Source: Lysinibacillus cavernae
GTDB taxonomy: Bacteria; Bacillota; Bacilli; Bacillales_A; Planococcaceae
Length of the DNA stretch: 64,000 nucleotides
Direction of reading: 5' to 3'
Assembly: GCF_009724685.1 (NCBI RefSeq)
Contig: NZ_WMEF01000003.1
Span: 496,001 to 560,000, forward strand
A program made the position numbers and the translations under genes. Below the pieces are notes generated by a model. That model saw only the letters and a program-made list of their open reading frames with translations. It searched no databases and was not told where the DNA came from. This document shows, piece by piece, positions 27,337 to 35,098 of this stretch. Positions within the stretch are counted from its first letter, which is position 1. Each line of letters starts with the position of its first letter.

Positions 27337-27833
27337 ATGATGTACACTACAATATGTTCATCCACTTGATTTAATACCAATCACTTATTCGGAGGGATCA
27401 CATTAATACTTTGGCCATTTGAGCACGTTTAAGATGATATAAATATCTTGCCTAGATTCCAATACATGGTGATCATTTTTACGATTACGGAGAGTAATTG
27501 TATAACGAATAGTTACAATTATTTTTTTGGAGGCTAAATATAATATCAGTCAAGAAGTGACTTCGTGATACTTTTTCTGTGTAGAAACTCTTAGTTTTCC
27601 ATTCTTTTCTAACGTATTCTCAAAAAAAGGAGAAATACCTTAAACCCCTGAAATCAAAGGATTTTAGGGGTTTTCCACATGGCTTACGATAATAATGTTT
27701 ACTTTTGTTTACCTTGCGTTTTTAAACCACCCATAACGAAATGGTCTGAATGAAAAAATATTAAATGTGAAGTCGAAATGAACAAGGAATATTTTATTGG
27801 ATAAGTTAAATAATATCTTTAGGAGGTGTGGAA
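27337..27833. other. Intergenic region, about 500 bases
   Basis: Contains a small hairpin (AGTCA-agaag-TGACT near 27549, with TTTTTCTG shortly after) and a stronger one at 27642-27676. Otherwise AT-rich with no open frame carrying a ribosome binding site. Confidence 0.4.
27642..27676 (+). terminator. Hairpin terminator
   Basis: AAACCCCTGAAATC pairs with GATTTTAGGGGTTT (one G-T pair) across an AAAG loop, with a short T-run. No gene directly precedes it on the plus strand. Confidence 0.6.
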
Positions 27834-28016
27834 ATGAAAAGAGATAAAAAAATCACAGAATTTGCAACAGACGAGCCAACAAAACAAACATTTTCTAGAA
27901 GAGCAGAAGGTAATATTAAAAAATCTAATGAGCGTGAAGGACATACTGAACTCCCTCGCCCAAATGAAGAAGACCTTATTATTAATGAGAAAAAAGGTAA
28001 GTCAACTTCATTATAA
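27834..28016 (+). CDS. Small hydrophilic protein of unknown function
   Basis: 60 residues from the ATG at 27834, eight bases after AGGAGG; a GTG two codons upstream also exists. Almost entirely charged and polar (K-R-D-K-K, E-G-N-I-K-K, E-E-D-L-I-I), with no cysteine, signal or membrane segment, and probably unstructured. Such proteins are common as small sporulation- or stress-associated products, but I do not recognise this one. Confidence 0.55.
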   Translation: MKRDKKITEFATDEPTKQTFSRRAEGNIKKSNEREGHTELPRPNEEDLIINEKKGKSTSL

Positions 28017-28166
28017 TATAAGACAAATTAGCGTTTTATTTATCAATTTTGACTACTCTATTATGGGTGGTCTTTTTAATTATCTCCACATCGTGTATTA
28101 CCATACAAAAAAATCAAGATCACCATCCAGGTGCTCCACCCCAAAAGTTAGAGTGAAGTGACCCCT

Positions 28167-28325
28167 AAAAGTTAGACACGGTTATTTCGTTTAGGCAGTT
28201 TGGATAAAATGGGTTTGGTATTGTACCGGCCTCATTCGTATTTTGCCTTCATCCGTTTCGTGTTGTAATACGTTATATATATTTCAAGTTCCGATTTAAA
28301 CTGTTCTACACTTTCTCGGACCACC
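28167..28325 (-). pseudogene. Remnant of an IS3-family transposase and IS end
   Basis: Minus-strand translation gives E-Q-F-K-S-E-L-E-I-Y and Y-Y-N-T-K-R-M-K-A-K, then after a one-base frameshift M-R-P-V-Q-Y-Q-T-H-F, the usual C-terminus of IS3/IS150-type OrfB. About 45 residues remain, ending at 28191. The adjoining CCCCTAAAAGTTAGACA is like an IS end, and a second similar sequence CCCCAAAAGTTAGA lies 30 bases left. Non-functional. The rest of 28017-28469 shows no gene. Confidence 0.7.
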
Positions 28326-28469
28326 TTATTAAAATTAATGATGAATAATGATATTTAATGGAATATTAATCCTGTTTACCTTGATAAGAATAAAACGATA
28401 AAATATGTTAGGCAAACTGTAAATTTGCTACAGGGTAATATTCAACAGTTATACATAGGAAGTGAAGAA

Positions 28470-28916
28470 TTGTATTATATAGTACTCTCAATAGGATTAT
28501 TGCTTGTTCTCTCACAAGCTGTATTATTAATTTTTATGTATCAAGACAAAGAATTACTATCTTTTGATGGGTTTAAGTCTCTCTTTGCTTTTTTAATAGG
28601 TGTTTTAATTTTAGCGGTGACCCTACCAAGTCTAAAATCTATTATTCAAAAAGAATATGACGTTATTAGTGGAGATTGTACGATTGAGGTTGATTCATTC
28701 GGACGCTCTGCATCAGCAACTTTTGAAATGATTGAAACCGGTGAACAATATATCATTTACGATATCCCTGAACTGGATGCTTACGGTAAGTCAATTCCTT
28801 ACTATTGTAAGGTGACAGTTACAAAAGAGAATATGTTTATAAAAGAAAATATGTTTAATATGGGCTACGAAATTTATGATGTAAAATCACGAAAACTACT
28901 ATTAAAAAATGACTAG
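28470..28916 (+). CDS. Two-helix membrane protein of unknown function
   Basis: 148 residues from a TTG at 28470, which follows AGGAAG by seven bases; the frame itself opens at 28425 with another TTG lacking a ribosome binding site. Hydrophobic segments at about 3-23 and 34-53 are followed by a soluble domain of about 95 residues, probably outside the cell (C-T-I-E-V-D-S-F-G-R-S-A, I-I-Y-D-I-P-E-L). Family not recognised. A terminator overlaps its stop codon. Confidence 0.5.
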   Translation: MYYIVLSIGLLLVLSQAVLLIFMYQDKELLSFDGFKSLFAFLIGVLILAVTLPSLKSIIQKEYDVISGDCTIEVDSFGRSASATFEMIETGEQYIIYDIPELDAYGKSIPYYCKVTVTKENMFIKENMFNMGYEIYDVKSRKLLLKND

Positions 28917-28946
28917 AGACGAATTTAACCGCCTCTAGTTTTATTT
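28912..28946 (+). terminator. Intrinsic terminator
   Basis: ACTAGAG pairs with CTCTAGT around a loop and is followed by TTTATTTT; it overlaps the stop codon of the gene before it. A further stem CCTAAC-gttta-GTTAGaAGG lies near 29018. The rest of 28947-29150 holds nothing I recognise. Confidence 0.75.
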
Positions 28947-29150
28947 TGCGCAAAGATCGCATATATAGGATAATTGGCTATTTAATAATCGTTGATTTTT
29001 TTAACAACGCAAAAAAACCTCCTAACGTTTAGTTAGAAGGCGTTTCAATTTCCGCAGTTAGGCCGCTCAATTTCTGAGACTAGTAATTATAGCAGTAAAC
29101 TTGAACATGACATGTGCTAGGCTTTTCTTAGAATTTGTAAATAACGAATA

Positions 29151-29197
29151 AAAATGACCAGGTACTCACTTTCAATTGAGCTACTGGTCATTTTTTT
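29151..29197. terminator. Strong terminator shared in sequence with one at 34.35 kb
   Basis: AAAATGACCAG pairs with CTGGTCATTTT, with an inner CTCA/TGAG pair, followed by TTTTTT. The left arm AATGACCAGGTACTCA is identical to the terminator next to the prophage endolysin gene at 34353. It ends the minus-strand cassette at 29.3-31.1 kb or rightward transcripts. Confidence 0.85.
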
Positions 29198-29264
29198 AAC
29201 TGAAAATAATTCTTCCAAGGATGATTCCTAGTAACAACCTTTCCTTAACACATATTTTTTATGG

Positions 29265-29441
29265 TCAAGAATCCCTTTTGGACTTTTTATGTTCCATATA
29301 ACTCCAAGGAATAGAAATAACTATTAAGAAGGCAGCAAAAAGGGTAATAATAGTTTTAGAGTTTGAAGATATAGATAAGTTTGCTGTAACAGTACTTATA
29401 ACGGCTGCCAGTATCGCTAAGTAATATGGTCTTAATACCAT
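29265..29441 (-). CDS. Small membrane protein, possible immunity partner
   Basis: 58 residues, ATG at 29441 after an AAAGGGGG ribosome binding site that overlaps the end of the protease gene. Two hydrophobic segments (about 6-21 and 32-49) and a charged tail (M-E-H-K-K-S-K-R). Third gene of the cassette with the S8 protease and the secreted precursor-like protein. Its size, topology and position are those expected of a bacteriocin immunity protein, but no family is recognised and that role is inferred. Confidence 0.55.
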   Translation of the reverse strand: MVLRPYYLAILAAVISTVTANLSISSNSKTIITLFAAFLIVISIPWSYMEHKKSKRDS

Positions 29442-29455
29442 AAAATTGGCCCCCT

Positions 29456-30349
29456 TTACAATGAATCAATCTTTTCAAGTGCTTGTAAGTACGTTAATTC
29501 TTGACTATTAATAGATTCTAATAATGTTATAATAGTATCATTTGACAGATTTTTATTTTTCAAAAAAGCATAATCTTTTAATAGTGCAATATAGCCTGAT
29601 ATTATAGCTGTTGCTTGAGATGTACCGCTAGTTTTTATTATTGTTTCGTTCAAATTGATTGTTGATATTTCATGACCTGGCGCATTAATAGTTGCTGCGT
29701 TAGAGCCGCTTGTTAAATCAAGTACATTTCCTGAAGCATCAATTGCCCCAACTGAAACTACTTCATCTAAAATTGCGGGATACATTAATTCTGTATTACC
29801 GTAATCTCCTGAGGATGCTACCACTGTAATACCCTTATTAACTGCTGATTTTATTGCTTCTGTAATATCCTTATCCTCAAAATGGCTTGCAATACTTAAA
29901 TTAATAATAGAGGCACCTTTTTGAATGGCCAATTCAATAGCATTCTTTATAATTGTTGGTGAAACTGAATTATCATCATTCATCACTTTAATTGCCATTA
30001 TTTGTGCTTCCGGACTTATACCTTTTATATTATCACTAATACCTTTAATTATGGAATACATCATAGTGCCATGACCATTTGTATCTTCAATATTTTCATC
30101 TACTAACGATTCTTCAAATTTTAAATTTCCACTGTATATAGAATTTAGACCCGTGTCAATAATAGCAATTGTTTGTGATTTACCTTTAGAGATTTTATGA
30201 AGTTTTTCATAATCTAATAATTGTAATTCCCAAGGTGTATCATCTTCGCTATTTTTCCCATAATCAGCTAAAAAAACACTATAAATTGCAAATGATATTC
30301 CTGAAAATACTAAAAGCGTCCAAATTACTTTAGAGGAAAATTTTTTCAA
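29456..30349 (-). CDS. Membrane-anchored S8 (subtilisin-family) serine protease
   Basis: 297 residues. An N-terminal membrane helix (about 8-28) that is not obviously cleaved is followed directly by the catalytic domain: Asp in I-I-D-T-G near 64, His in N-G-H-G-T near 92, and Ser in G-T-S-Q-A-T-A near 243. All three catalytic residues are present. There is no inhibitor-type prodomain, and at under 300 residues it is short for a degradative subtilisin, as expected for a dedicated maturation protease. It lies 46 bases after the secreted-protein gene and is followed by a small membrane protein gene. Confidence 0.9.
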   Translation of the reverse strand: MKKFSSKVIWTLLVFSGISFAIYSVFLADYGKNSEDDTPWELQLLDYEKLHKISKGKSQTIAIIDTGLNSIYSGNLKFEESLVDENIEDTNGHGTMMYSIIKGISDNIKGISPEAQIMAIKVMNDDNSVSPTIIKNAIELAIQKGASIINLSIASHFEDKDITEAIKSAVNKGITVVASSGDYGNTELMYPAILDEVVSVGAIDASGNVLDLTSGSNAATINAPGHEISTINLNETIIKTSGTSQATAIISGYIALLKDYAFLKNKNLSNDTIITLLESINSQELTYLQALEKIDSL

Positions 30350-30395
30350 TTAAAGCACCTACTATAGATTTCCTATTATTAAATTTAATATTTAC

Positions 30396-31088
30396 TTACT
30401 GAGGCTCGACATCAAAAACTAATACCCAATACAAATCGATTCTAACCCCTCTATTTGTGTTTCCATTATGATATTCTACACGGTTAGCTAATTGATTACA
30501 CCATAGTGCCGTAACACCGTTAACAGAAGCAGGTATTGCTCCAGCTGCTCCAAAAATAACACTAGCAAGTGCAAGACCAGTTGTCACACCAGCTGCATCT
30601 CTTAACGTGTATACATATTCCCTAGCAGCAGCTGTACTCATATATCGTCGATTACCCCACCAGTGAGATTCATCGTAAGTAGATCCACCCTGAATATAAA
30701 AGTTTTTATCAGTAGAATCTATCATTGTACCGTTATCTAATACTATCAGTTTACCATCTTCAATATCCTCATTTAGATTATCGAATTGAATTTCTAAATC
30801 TTGGATTAAAGTTTCCTTTGTAATAGGTACATTTATACCTTGTTCTCTAGAAAGATTATTTAACATTTGGATATCATATTGATCTAAATTACTTAAGATA
30901 TTATCTTTTTCTGTAATTTTAAAACCTTCAGATGAAATATCTAGATTCTCTTCTATCACATTAATAATGTTTTCTAAACTTCGTTTATATTCTTCTTCAT
31001 TGCTAGATGCTTTTGCATAAAATGGAACTTGAGTAAAAAATAATGCTAAGGCAATAATAAACACAATTATTTTTTTTATATTTTTCAT
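30396..31088 (-). CDS. Secreted bacteriocin-like precursor protein
   Basis: 230 residues. Signal peptide 1-27 with the A-K-A cleavage motif. An acidic middle part (about 28-130) could be a propeptide. The final 95 residues differ in character: an aromatic W-W-G-N-R-R-Y patch, a helix, a Gly/Ala-rich hydrophobic segment (A-S-V-I-F-G-A-A-G-A-I-P), a single Cys, and an end R-I-D-L-Y-W-V-L-V-F-D-V-E-P. This layout resembles secreted Gram-positive proteins with a WWG...GxxV...W...P pattern that I associate with non-lanthionine bacteriocins (recollection, not checked). The adjacent S8 protease is the obvious processing enzyme. Function inferred. Confidence 0.6.
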   Translation of the reverse strand: MKNIKKIIVFIIALALFFTQVPFYAKASSNEEEYKRSLENIINVIEENLDISSEGFKITEKDNILSNLDQYDIQMLNNLSREQGINVPITKETLIQDLEIQFDNLNEDIEDGKLIVLDNGTMIDSTDKNFYIQGGSTYDESHWWGNRRYMSTAAAREYVYTLRDAAGVTTGLALASVIFGAAGAIPASVNGVTALWCNQLANRVEYHNGNTNRGVRIDLYWVLVFDVEPQ

Positions 31089-31471
31089 TGTTAGTTCTCC
31101 TTAAAGTTTATTATTTTTACAAAAAATATCCTGCCGACAGATAAATAAAACTATACTCGAGTTAAATATATCCTATCATTTCCATAAATGTATGTTCAAT
31201 GGTTGCTTCACGCCAATTTTTTGGCGCCTTTTTTCAATTTTATACACTTCACGCCACATTCCGCCAAATACAGCGCCATGTTTTGGCGGTTGAAATATTT
31301 CCCAATTATACTAAAGTAATATTTCCACCGATTTAACACAAAATAATTGACACATATACCATTATAGTGACCATTCATTTTCAATTGTAATTTAATTATA
31401 TTTCACAATATCGTCACTTGACGTCGGATACAAAAACGTTGTATTGCATAAATATTGCTAAATACTATACT
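31089..31471. other. Promoter region of the secreted-protein cassette
   Basis: 383 bases without a gene. It contains the CGCCAA-type inverted repeats annotated separately at 31211-31289 and otherwise AT-rich DNA upstream of the precursor gene. Confidence 0.4.
31211..31289. repeat. Cluster of CGCCAA/TTGGCG inverted repeats
   Basis: CGCCAA-tttt-TTGGCG (31211-31226) and CCGCCAAA...TTTGGCGG (31261-31268 and 31282-31289), with further isolated CGCCA half-sites between. GC-rich words in an AT-rich gap upstream of the secreted-protein cassette suggest operator sites; the first hairpin followed by CCTTTTTT could also be a terminator. Confidence 0.6.
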
Positions 31472-31757
31472 TCATAGTTTTTTAACACGCTGTGCAATAA
31501 TAATCTTCAAACCTTCACAATCACCGTTTGTCATAGTTCCATTATCGAATTTCTCCAACCAAAACTTATCAATCAATCCTTTATCGACTGCCTGTTTTAT
31601 ATAATCACGTAATGCAGCCTTAGTTGTTGAGTTTGTAAATTTCATCATGTCATCATTCTCTACTATTTGTTTGTTCTGATTCATTTGGCTTCATAGCTCC
31701 CTAAATGCTTTCCAAGAAGCTATTCCAACGATTTCTGCAAATATAAGATGCGGATTT
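31472..31757 (-). pseudogene. Remnant of a prophage endolysin C-terminus
   Basis: At 31684-31757 the DNA matches the intact endolysin gene near 34590-34667 (TTCATAGCT-C-CCT, AAGAAGCTATTCCA and ATGCGG are shared). The following 70-codon frame (31472-31684) resembles the C-terminal domain of that amidase (pattern T-x-A, I-K-x-x-V, L, D-x-x-T). The two parts are in different frames with stops between, so the gene is dead. The N-terminal catalytic domain is missing and integrase sequence begins directly at the break point. Confidence 0.75.
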
Positions 31758-31980
31758 ATTACGAAAAACCCTAGATGCATTAGAAATCGAACATATCTCC
31801 ATCCATGGTTTACGACATATACATGCCAGTGTCTTAATCCATTAAGGTGCTAACATTCATTCTGTCTCTAAACGATTAGGACATTCAGATATTCAAACAA
31901 CACTTGATAACTATTCGCACGTATTAAAAGAAATGAAAGAACGAGATGAAGCAATAGCGATTAACGTTTATTCATCTTAA
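31753..31980 (+). pseudogene. Remnant of a tyrosine integrase C-terminus
   Basis: Plus-strand translation gives I-S-I-H-G-L-R-H-I-H-A-S, then an in-frame TAA, then K-R-L-G-H-S-D-I-Q-T-T-L-D-N-Y-S-H-V, ending at 31980. These are the H-x-x-R, H and Tyr catalytic segments of a phage integrase. About 75 codons remain and one is a stop. It points rightward, as the integrase of the present prophage would if it lies beyond the window end. Confidence 0.85.
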
Positions 31981-32068
31981 TTTCTTTGTTCACCATGTTT
32001 ACATTTTGTTTACCTAATTTAAATTTTATATGTTATTCTATGCGATTTTCAAAATACCAATAAAAACA

Positions 32069-32116
32069 AAAAAACGCTCAAAACCCAGTATTGATAAGGT
32101 TTCAAGCGCTTTTCAT
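32069..32116 (+). terminator. Hairpin after the integrase remnant
   Basis: AAACGCT-ca-AAACC pairs imperfectly with GGTTT-ca-AGCGcTTTT around a CAGTATTGATAA loop, with a TTTTCATTT tail. Confidence 0.6.
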
Positions 32117-32360
32117 TTCGGTTAAAAATCAACCATTAATTTGTAATTGACGTCCCAGGAGGAAGTATCCTATACTCCCGAAACGTTAGTATGACTGACT
32201 TTATATAAACTATTGTGTAGAAAATGTGTAGAAAATAATGCATAAGCTTTTTTAGTTAATTAGGTAACTCACCCATAATTATGCCCTCGGAGGGCATAGT
32301 AAAAGTGCATAATATCAACGTTTTATAGGGTTATTGTGTAGCATTTGTGTTGCGACAATT
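32117..32360. other. Candidate prophage attachment region
   Basis: It lies between the integrase remnant and the first conversion gene. Two copies of an 18-base motif TGTGTAG-N4-TGTGT(A/T)G occur at about 32214 and 32334, and a 9-base-arm palindrome TATGCCCTC-g-GAGGGCATA at 32280-32298. Paired repeats and a dyad next to the end of an integrase gene are typical of attachment regions. The matching right att site would be beyond the window, so the core cannot be proven. No gene is visible in 31981-32571. Confidence 0.35.
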
Positions 32361-32571
32361 AATCCTTGTTTTTTTGCACTTAAATTACTTCTCTTACTCT
32401 ACTAGGAATCGCATTCTTTATCAATAGGAAATTATCCATTTTGAAATAACAGATAATTAGCTTAATAGAGTATATACTTATTAATAGAAACTAGATAAGT
32501 TGTATGATTTTTATATGTACATTTCTCCCATAATTTCCTACAATAGAATTATTGAGGGAGGATTTTAAACT

Positions 32572-33084
32572 ATGAAAAAAATTTTTTATATTGGTGTTTT
32601 GTCAGCACTTTTACTAACTGCATGTGGAGAAGAAACTGCTCCTAAAGAGAATACTTCAACTACTGAACAAACTGATACCAACACTAAACAAGCTGATACA
32701 AATACTGAGGTGTTTAATTGGCAGGAGGAAATCTCAAAATTAGCTTCAAATTCTGACACTGCTGCTGATAAATTTTATGCACTTGAAAAAATGTTAATGG
32801 AATATACTGCAACTGACTCAGAGGTTAAAGAATTTTCAACGTATATTGTTGATGACTATAAATCTGGTAACTACCTAAGTGAAATCGATAATCATAAACG
32901 TATGTTAACTAATATTTTTAAATCTTATTATGTTGAGAAAGATAGTGAAGGAGCAATAAAAGATTTCGCTTTTGATTACCTCCAAAACATGAAATATACA
33001 TATCGTGGTGTCGATACTGTAGATAGTGAAGCTGTAAAATCTAATGAAGATCAAATGAATGAAGCTCTTAAACAAATTCAATAA
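32572..33084 (+). CDS. Lipoprotein of unknown function (conversion gene)
   Basis: 170 residues. Lipobox L-T-A-C with lipidated Cys near 18, a Thr/Asn/Asp-rich linker (about 22-45), then a helical domain (about 48-168). Ribosome binding site GGGAGG. It sits on the plus strand at the left end of the prophage, opposite to the late genes, the usual place for genes expressed in the lysogen. Membrane-anchored phage lipoproteins sometimes block superinfection; whether this one does is unknown. Confidence 0.75.
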   Translation: MKKIFYIGVLSALLLTACGEETAPKENTSTTEQTDTNTKQADTNTEVFNWQEEISKLASNSDTAADKFYALEKMLMEYTATDSEVKEFSTYIVDDYKSGNYLSEIDNHKRMLTNIFKSYYVEKDSEGAIKDFAFDYLQNMKYTYRGVDTVDSEAVKSNEDQMNEALKQIQ

Positions 33085-33186
33085 TTATCTCAAACACAAG
33101 CTACTCAAATCAAAGGAGTAGCTTTTTATGTGTACTATTTACAGCATTTTCTATAGAATGAATTTACAAATATCTGTAAGGGGTGC

Positions 33187-33711
33187 ATGACATGGACACT
33201 ATCGCTGAAACTATTATTCGCTGGATTTGGTAAAAAGAAAGCAATGGCTAAACAAATTCAAATGTTCGATGATCGCTTAACGGATCAAGGTGAAACTTTA
33301 CTCGCTGTATGTGCATCCATAAAAGGCATCAAACAGCTTTATGTTACTGACAAACGTATTTTATTACACGAAATCAAAGGCATTGTTTCAAACGATGAAA
33401 GAAGCATTCCTTTAGCTTCAATTAGCAGTATCAACATTTCTAATAAGCTCGTTTACTCAACAATTGAGATCGTATCTACTGGAAACAAAGCAATCATTGA
33501 TGATGTGCCAGCGCATATAGCACTTGAAATTAAGAGTGGGATTGAGAACCTTAAAGCAATGGCTAAAACGTCAACTGCACCTACAGGTAAACAGGAAAAG
33601 GACATGTTTGATGTAGCTGATGAAATTCGAGAATTGAAGGAACTATTAGAGGACGAATTAATAACTCAGGAAGAATTTGACGCGAAGAAAAAGCAATTGT
33701 TAGGGATATAA
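33187..33711 (+). CDS. PH-like and SHOCT domain protein
   Basis: 174 residues. A bacterial pleckstrin-homology-like domain occupies about 30-125 (E-T-L-L-A-V-C-A-S-I-K-G, V-T-D-K-R-I-L-L-H-E, I-S-S-I-N-I-S), and a C-terminal SHOCT motif about 140-174 (E-I-R-E-L-K-E-L-L-E-D-E-L-I-T-Q-E-E-F, K-K-Q-L-L). SHOCT/PH proteins are common in prophages and chromosomes with no settled function. Start ATG at 33187, five bases after AAGGGG. Confidence 0.8.
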   Translation: MTWTLSLKLLFAGFGKKKAMAKQIQMFDDRLTDQGETLLAVCASIKGIKQLYVTDKRILLHEIKGIVSNDERSIPLASISSINISNKLVYSTIEIVSTGNKAIIDDVPAHIALEIKSGIENLKAMAKTSTAPTGKQEKDMFDVADEIRELKELLEDELITQEEFDAKKKQLLGI

Positions 33712-33767
33712 AACACGATCAAAAATATAAAATTTTGTTTTTTGGCAAAAGGAGAAAGGAATATTCT

Positions 33768-34322
33768 ATGAATAAAATTAACATAAAACCTATGAGAAAA
33801 GATTTGAAGAAAAAATTAAAGGTTATTAAACAAAATGCAGAAAAAATACAAGAATATATTATAGATGGAGAAAAAGAACTCGATAAAGAGTATTTACTTC
33901 CTGACTTTACAAAAATGGAAATTGGTGATTATTTCAAATTTAGAATAAATCAATTATTGGCATCCTTAATTATTGAGACAATGTCCACAATCGAAGGTGC
34001 ACTAAAAATAATTTACCAAATATTGAACACTAGTGATAATATACAAGAATTACATAATGTAAATGTAACGAAAATTATTTCAAAGTTCAAAAGAGAGACT
34101 TCGGTCAAAATGGACCAATCAGATTTTCGTTTATTAAACACTTTTATTGAAAAAAGAAACATTCTAGTTCATGAACAATTTAATATTGCAGCAATCGAAA
34201 ATAATGAAAGCAATCAATATAATTATGTAATAAGTTACATAAATTCAAGTTCTAGAATTATTAATCAATATTTGAAGGACATTGAGCAACACTTGAAAAA
34301 GAAAGGAAAAAGAAAAAAGTAA
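33768..34322 (+). CDS. HEPN-like all-helical protein
   Basis: 184 residues from the ATG at 33768, after GGAGAAAGGA; the frame opens earlier at a TTG with no site of its own. Predicted all-helical, lysine-rich at both ends. Near residue 133 it has R-N-I-L-V-H, i.e. the R-x4-H signature (with N after R) of HEPN ribonuclease-like domains, in the context F-I-E-K-R-N. HEPN proteins include RNase toxins and phage-defence effectors. As a plus-strand lysogen gene it may exclude other phages (inference). Confidence 0.6.
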   Translation: MNKINIKPMRKDLKKKLKVIKQNAEKIQEYIIDGEKELDKEYLLPDFTKMEIGDYFKFRINQLLASLIIETMSTIEGALKIIYQILNTSDNIQELHNVNVTKIISKFKRETSVKMDQSDFRLLNTFIEKRNILVHEQFNIAAIENNESNQYNYVISYINSSSRIINQYLKDIEQHLKKKGKRKK

Positions 34323-34352
34323 CGCATAAATATTAGTTATTTGCCAATTAAT

Positions 34353-34393
34353 AATGACCAGGTACTCATATGAGCGCCTGGTCATTGCTTTTA
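34353..34393. terminator. Bidirectional terminator between conversion genes and endolysin
   Basis: AATGACCAGG (34353-34362) pairs with CCTGGTCATT (34377-34386) and CTCATATGAG folds inside; GCTTTTAC follows. It ends both the plus-strand conversion genes and the leftward late operon. Confidence 0.88.
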
Positions 34394-35098
34394 CTTAGTT
34401 TTTCGATTTGTATATGCCATGGCATAACTTATAAGTTCTTTGTCGGTATACTTATCTACATTTTCATGTTTGCTAGAAAATAACTTTTCTTCTACACCTC
34501 GCTTAATCATTTCTTTACATGAAGCACGACCAGTTTCATTTAATAATTCTTGTGCCAACTCATTTCCCTCCTTTTGTCCTGATTCTTTTGGTTTCATAGC
34601 TTCCTCTATACGTTTCAAGAAGCTATTCCAGCGGTCTTCTGCCAAAATGCGGTGAGGGCAATATTTCCCTGACCAATCCTGGTGTTTCTTCACTCGCTCA
34701 ATACCCCATCCAAACTGTTTTAAAAGCTTTGCAATGTATTGAACAGCGTTTTCCTCTGCAACGCCATAACGCACACCACCACTTTTGCTATAGCAAATCT
34801 CTACTCCAATAGATAGGCGATTACCTTTCTTTAAAGCGTTAGGATCTTTGTCGCCACCACCATCACCCGTATGCCAAGCTGAGCGATTAAAAGGTATTGC
34901 CTGAATAACCTCTTTATCATCTACTGCAACGTGATAAGAGACCTGATTGTTATTGCCAAGCATGTAGGCAATTTCATTAGCTGCAGGCGCATCATTGGCT
35001 GTATTGTGTACTGTAATAAATTGTGGTGCCATGGTATATGGAGCCTTTAATGAATACTTATTTGAAGGTAAAAGAGTTTGTTGGAATATGTAGCTCAT
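34391..35098 (-). CDS. Phage endolysin, N-acetylmuramoyl-L-alanine amidase
   Basis: 235 residues. Amidase_2/PGRP-like catalytic domain about 15-160, with zinc ligands in T-V-H-N-T near 30, the W-H-T-G-D near 75 and K-Y-C-P-H near 146. The C-terminal 65 residues (N-E-T-G-R-A-S-C-K-E-M-I-K onward) are a small helical domain, probably wall-binding. It follows the holin gene with a 4-base overlap, the standard lysis cassette. It cleaves the bond between muramic acid and the stem peptide. Confidence 0.92.
   Translation of the reverse strand: MSYIFQQTLLPSNKYSLKAPYTMAPQFITVHNTANDAPAANEIAYMLGNNNQVSYHVAVDDKEVIQAIPFNRSAWHTGDGGGDKDPNALKKGNRLSIGVEICYSKSGGVRYGVAEENAVQYIAKLLKQFGWGIERVKKHQDWSGKYCPHRILAEDRWNSFLKRIEEAMKPKESGQKEGNELAQELLNETGRASCKEMIKRGVEEKLFSSKHENVDKYTDKELISYAMAYTNRKTK

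Noticed and set aside
32117-32200. tRNA gene as attachment site
   Set aside because: The sequence around GACGTCCCAGGAGG looks superficially like the complement of a tRNA 3' end, but no cloverleaf or acceptor pairing can be built.
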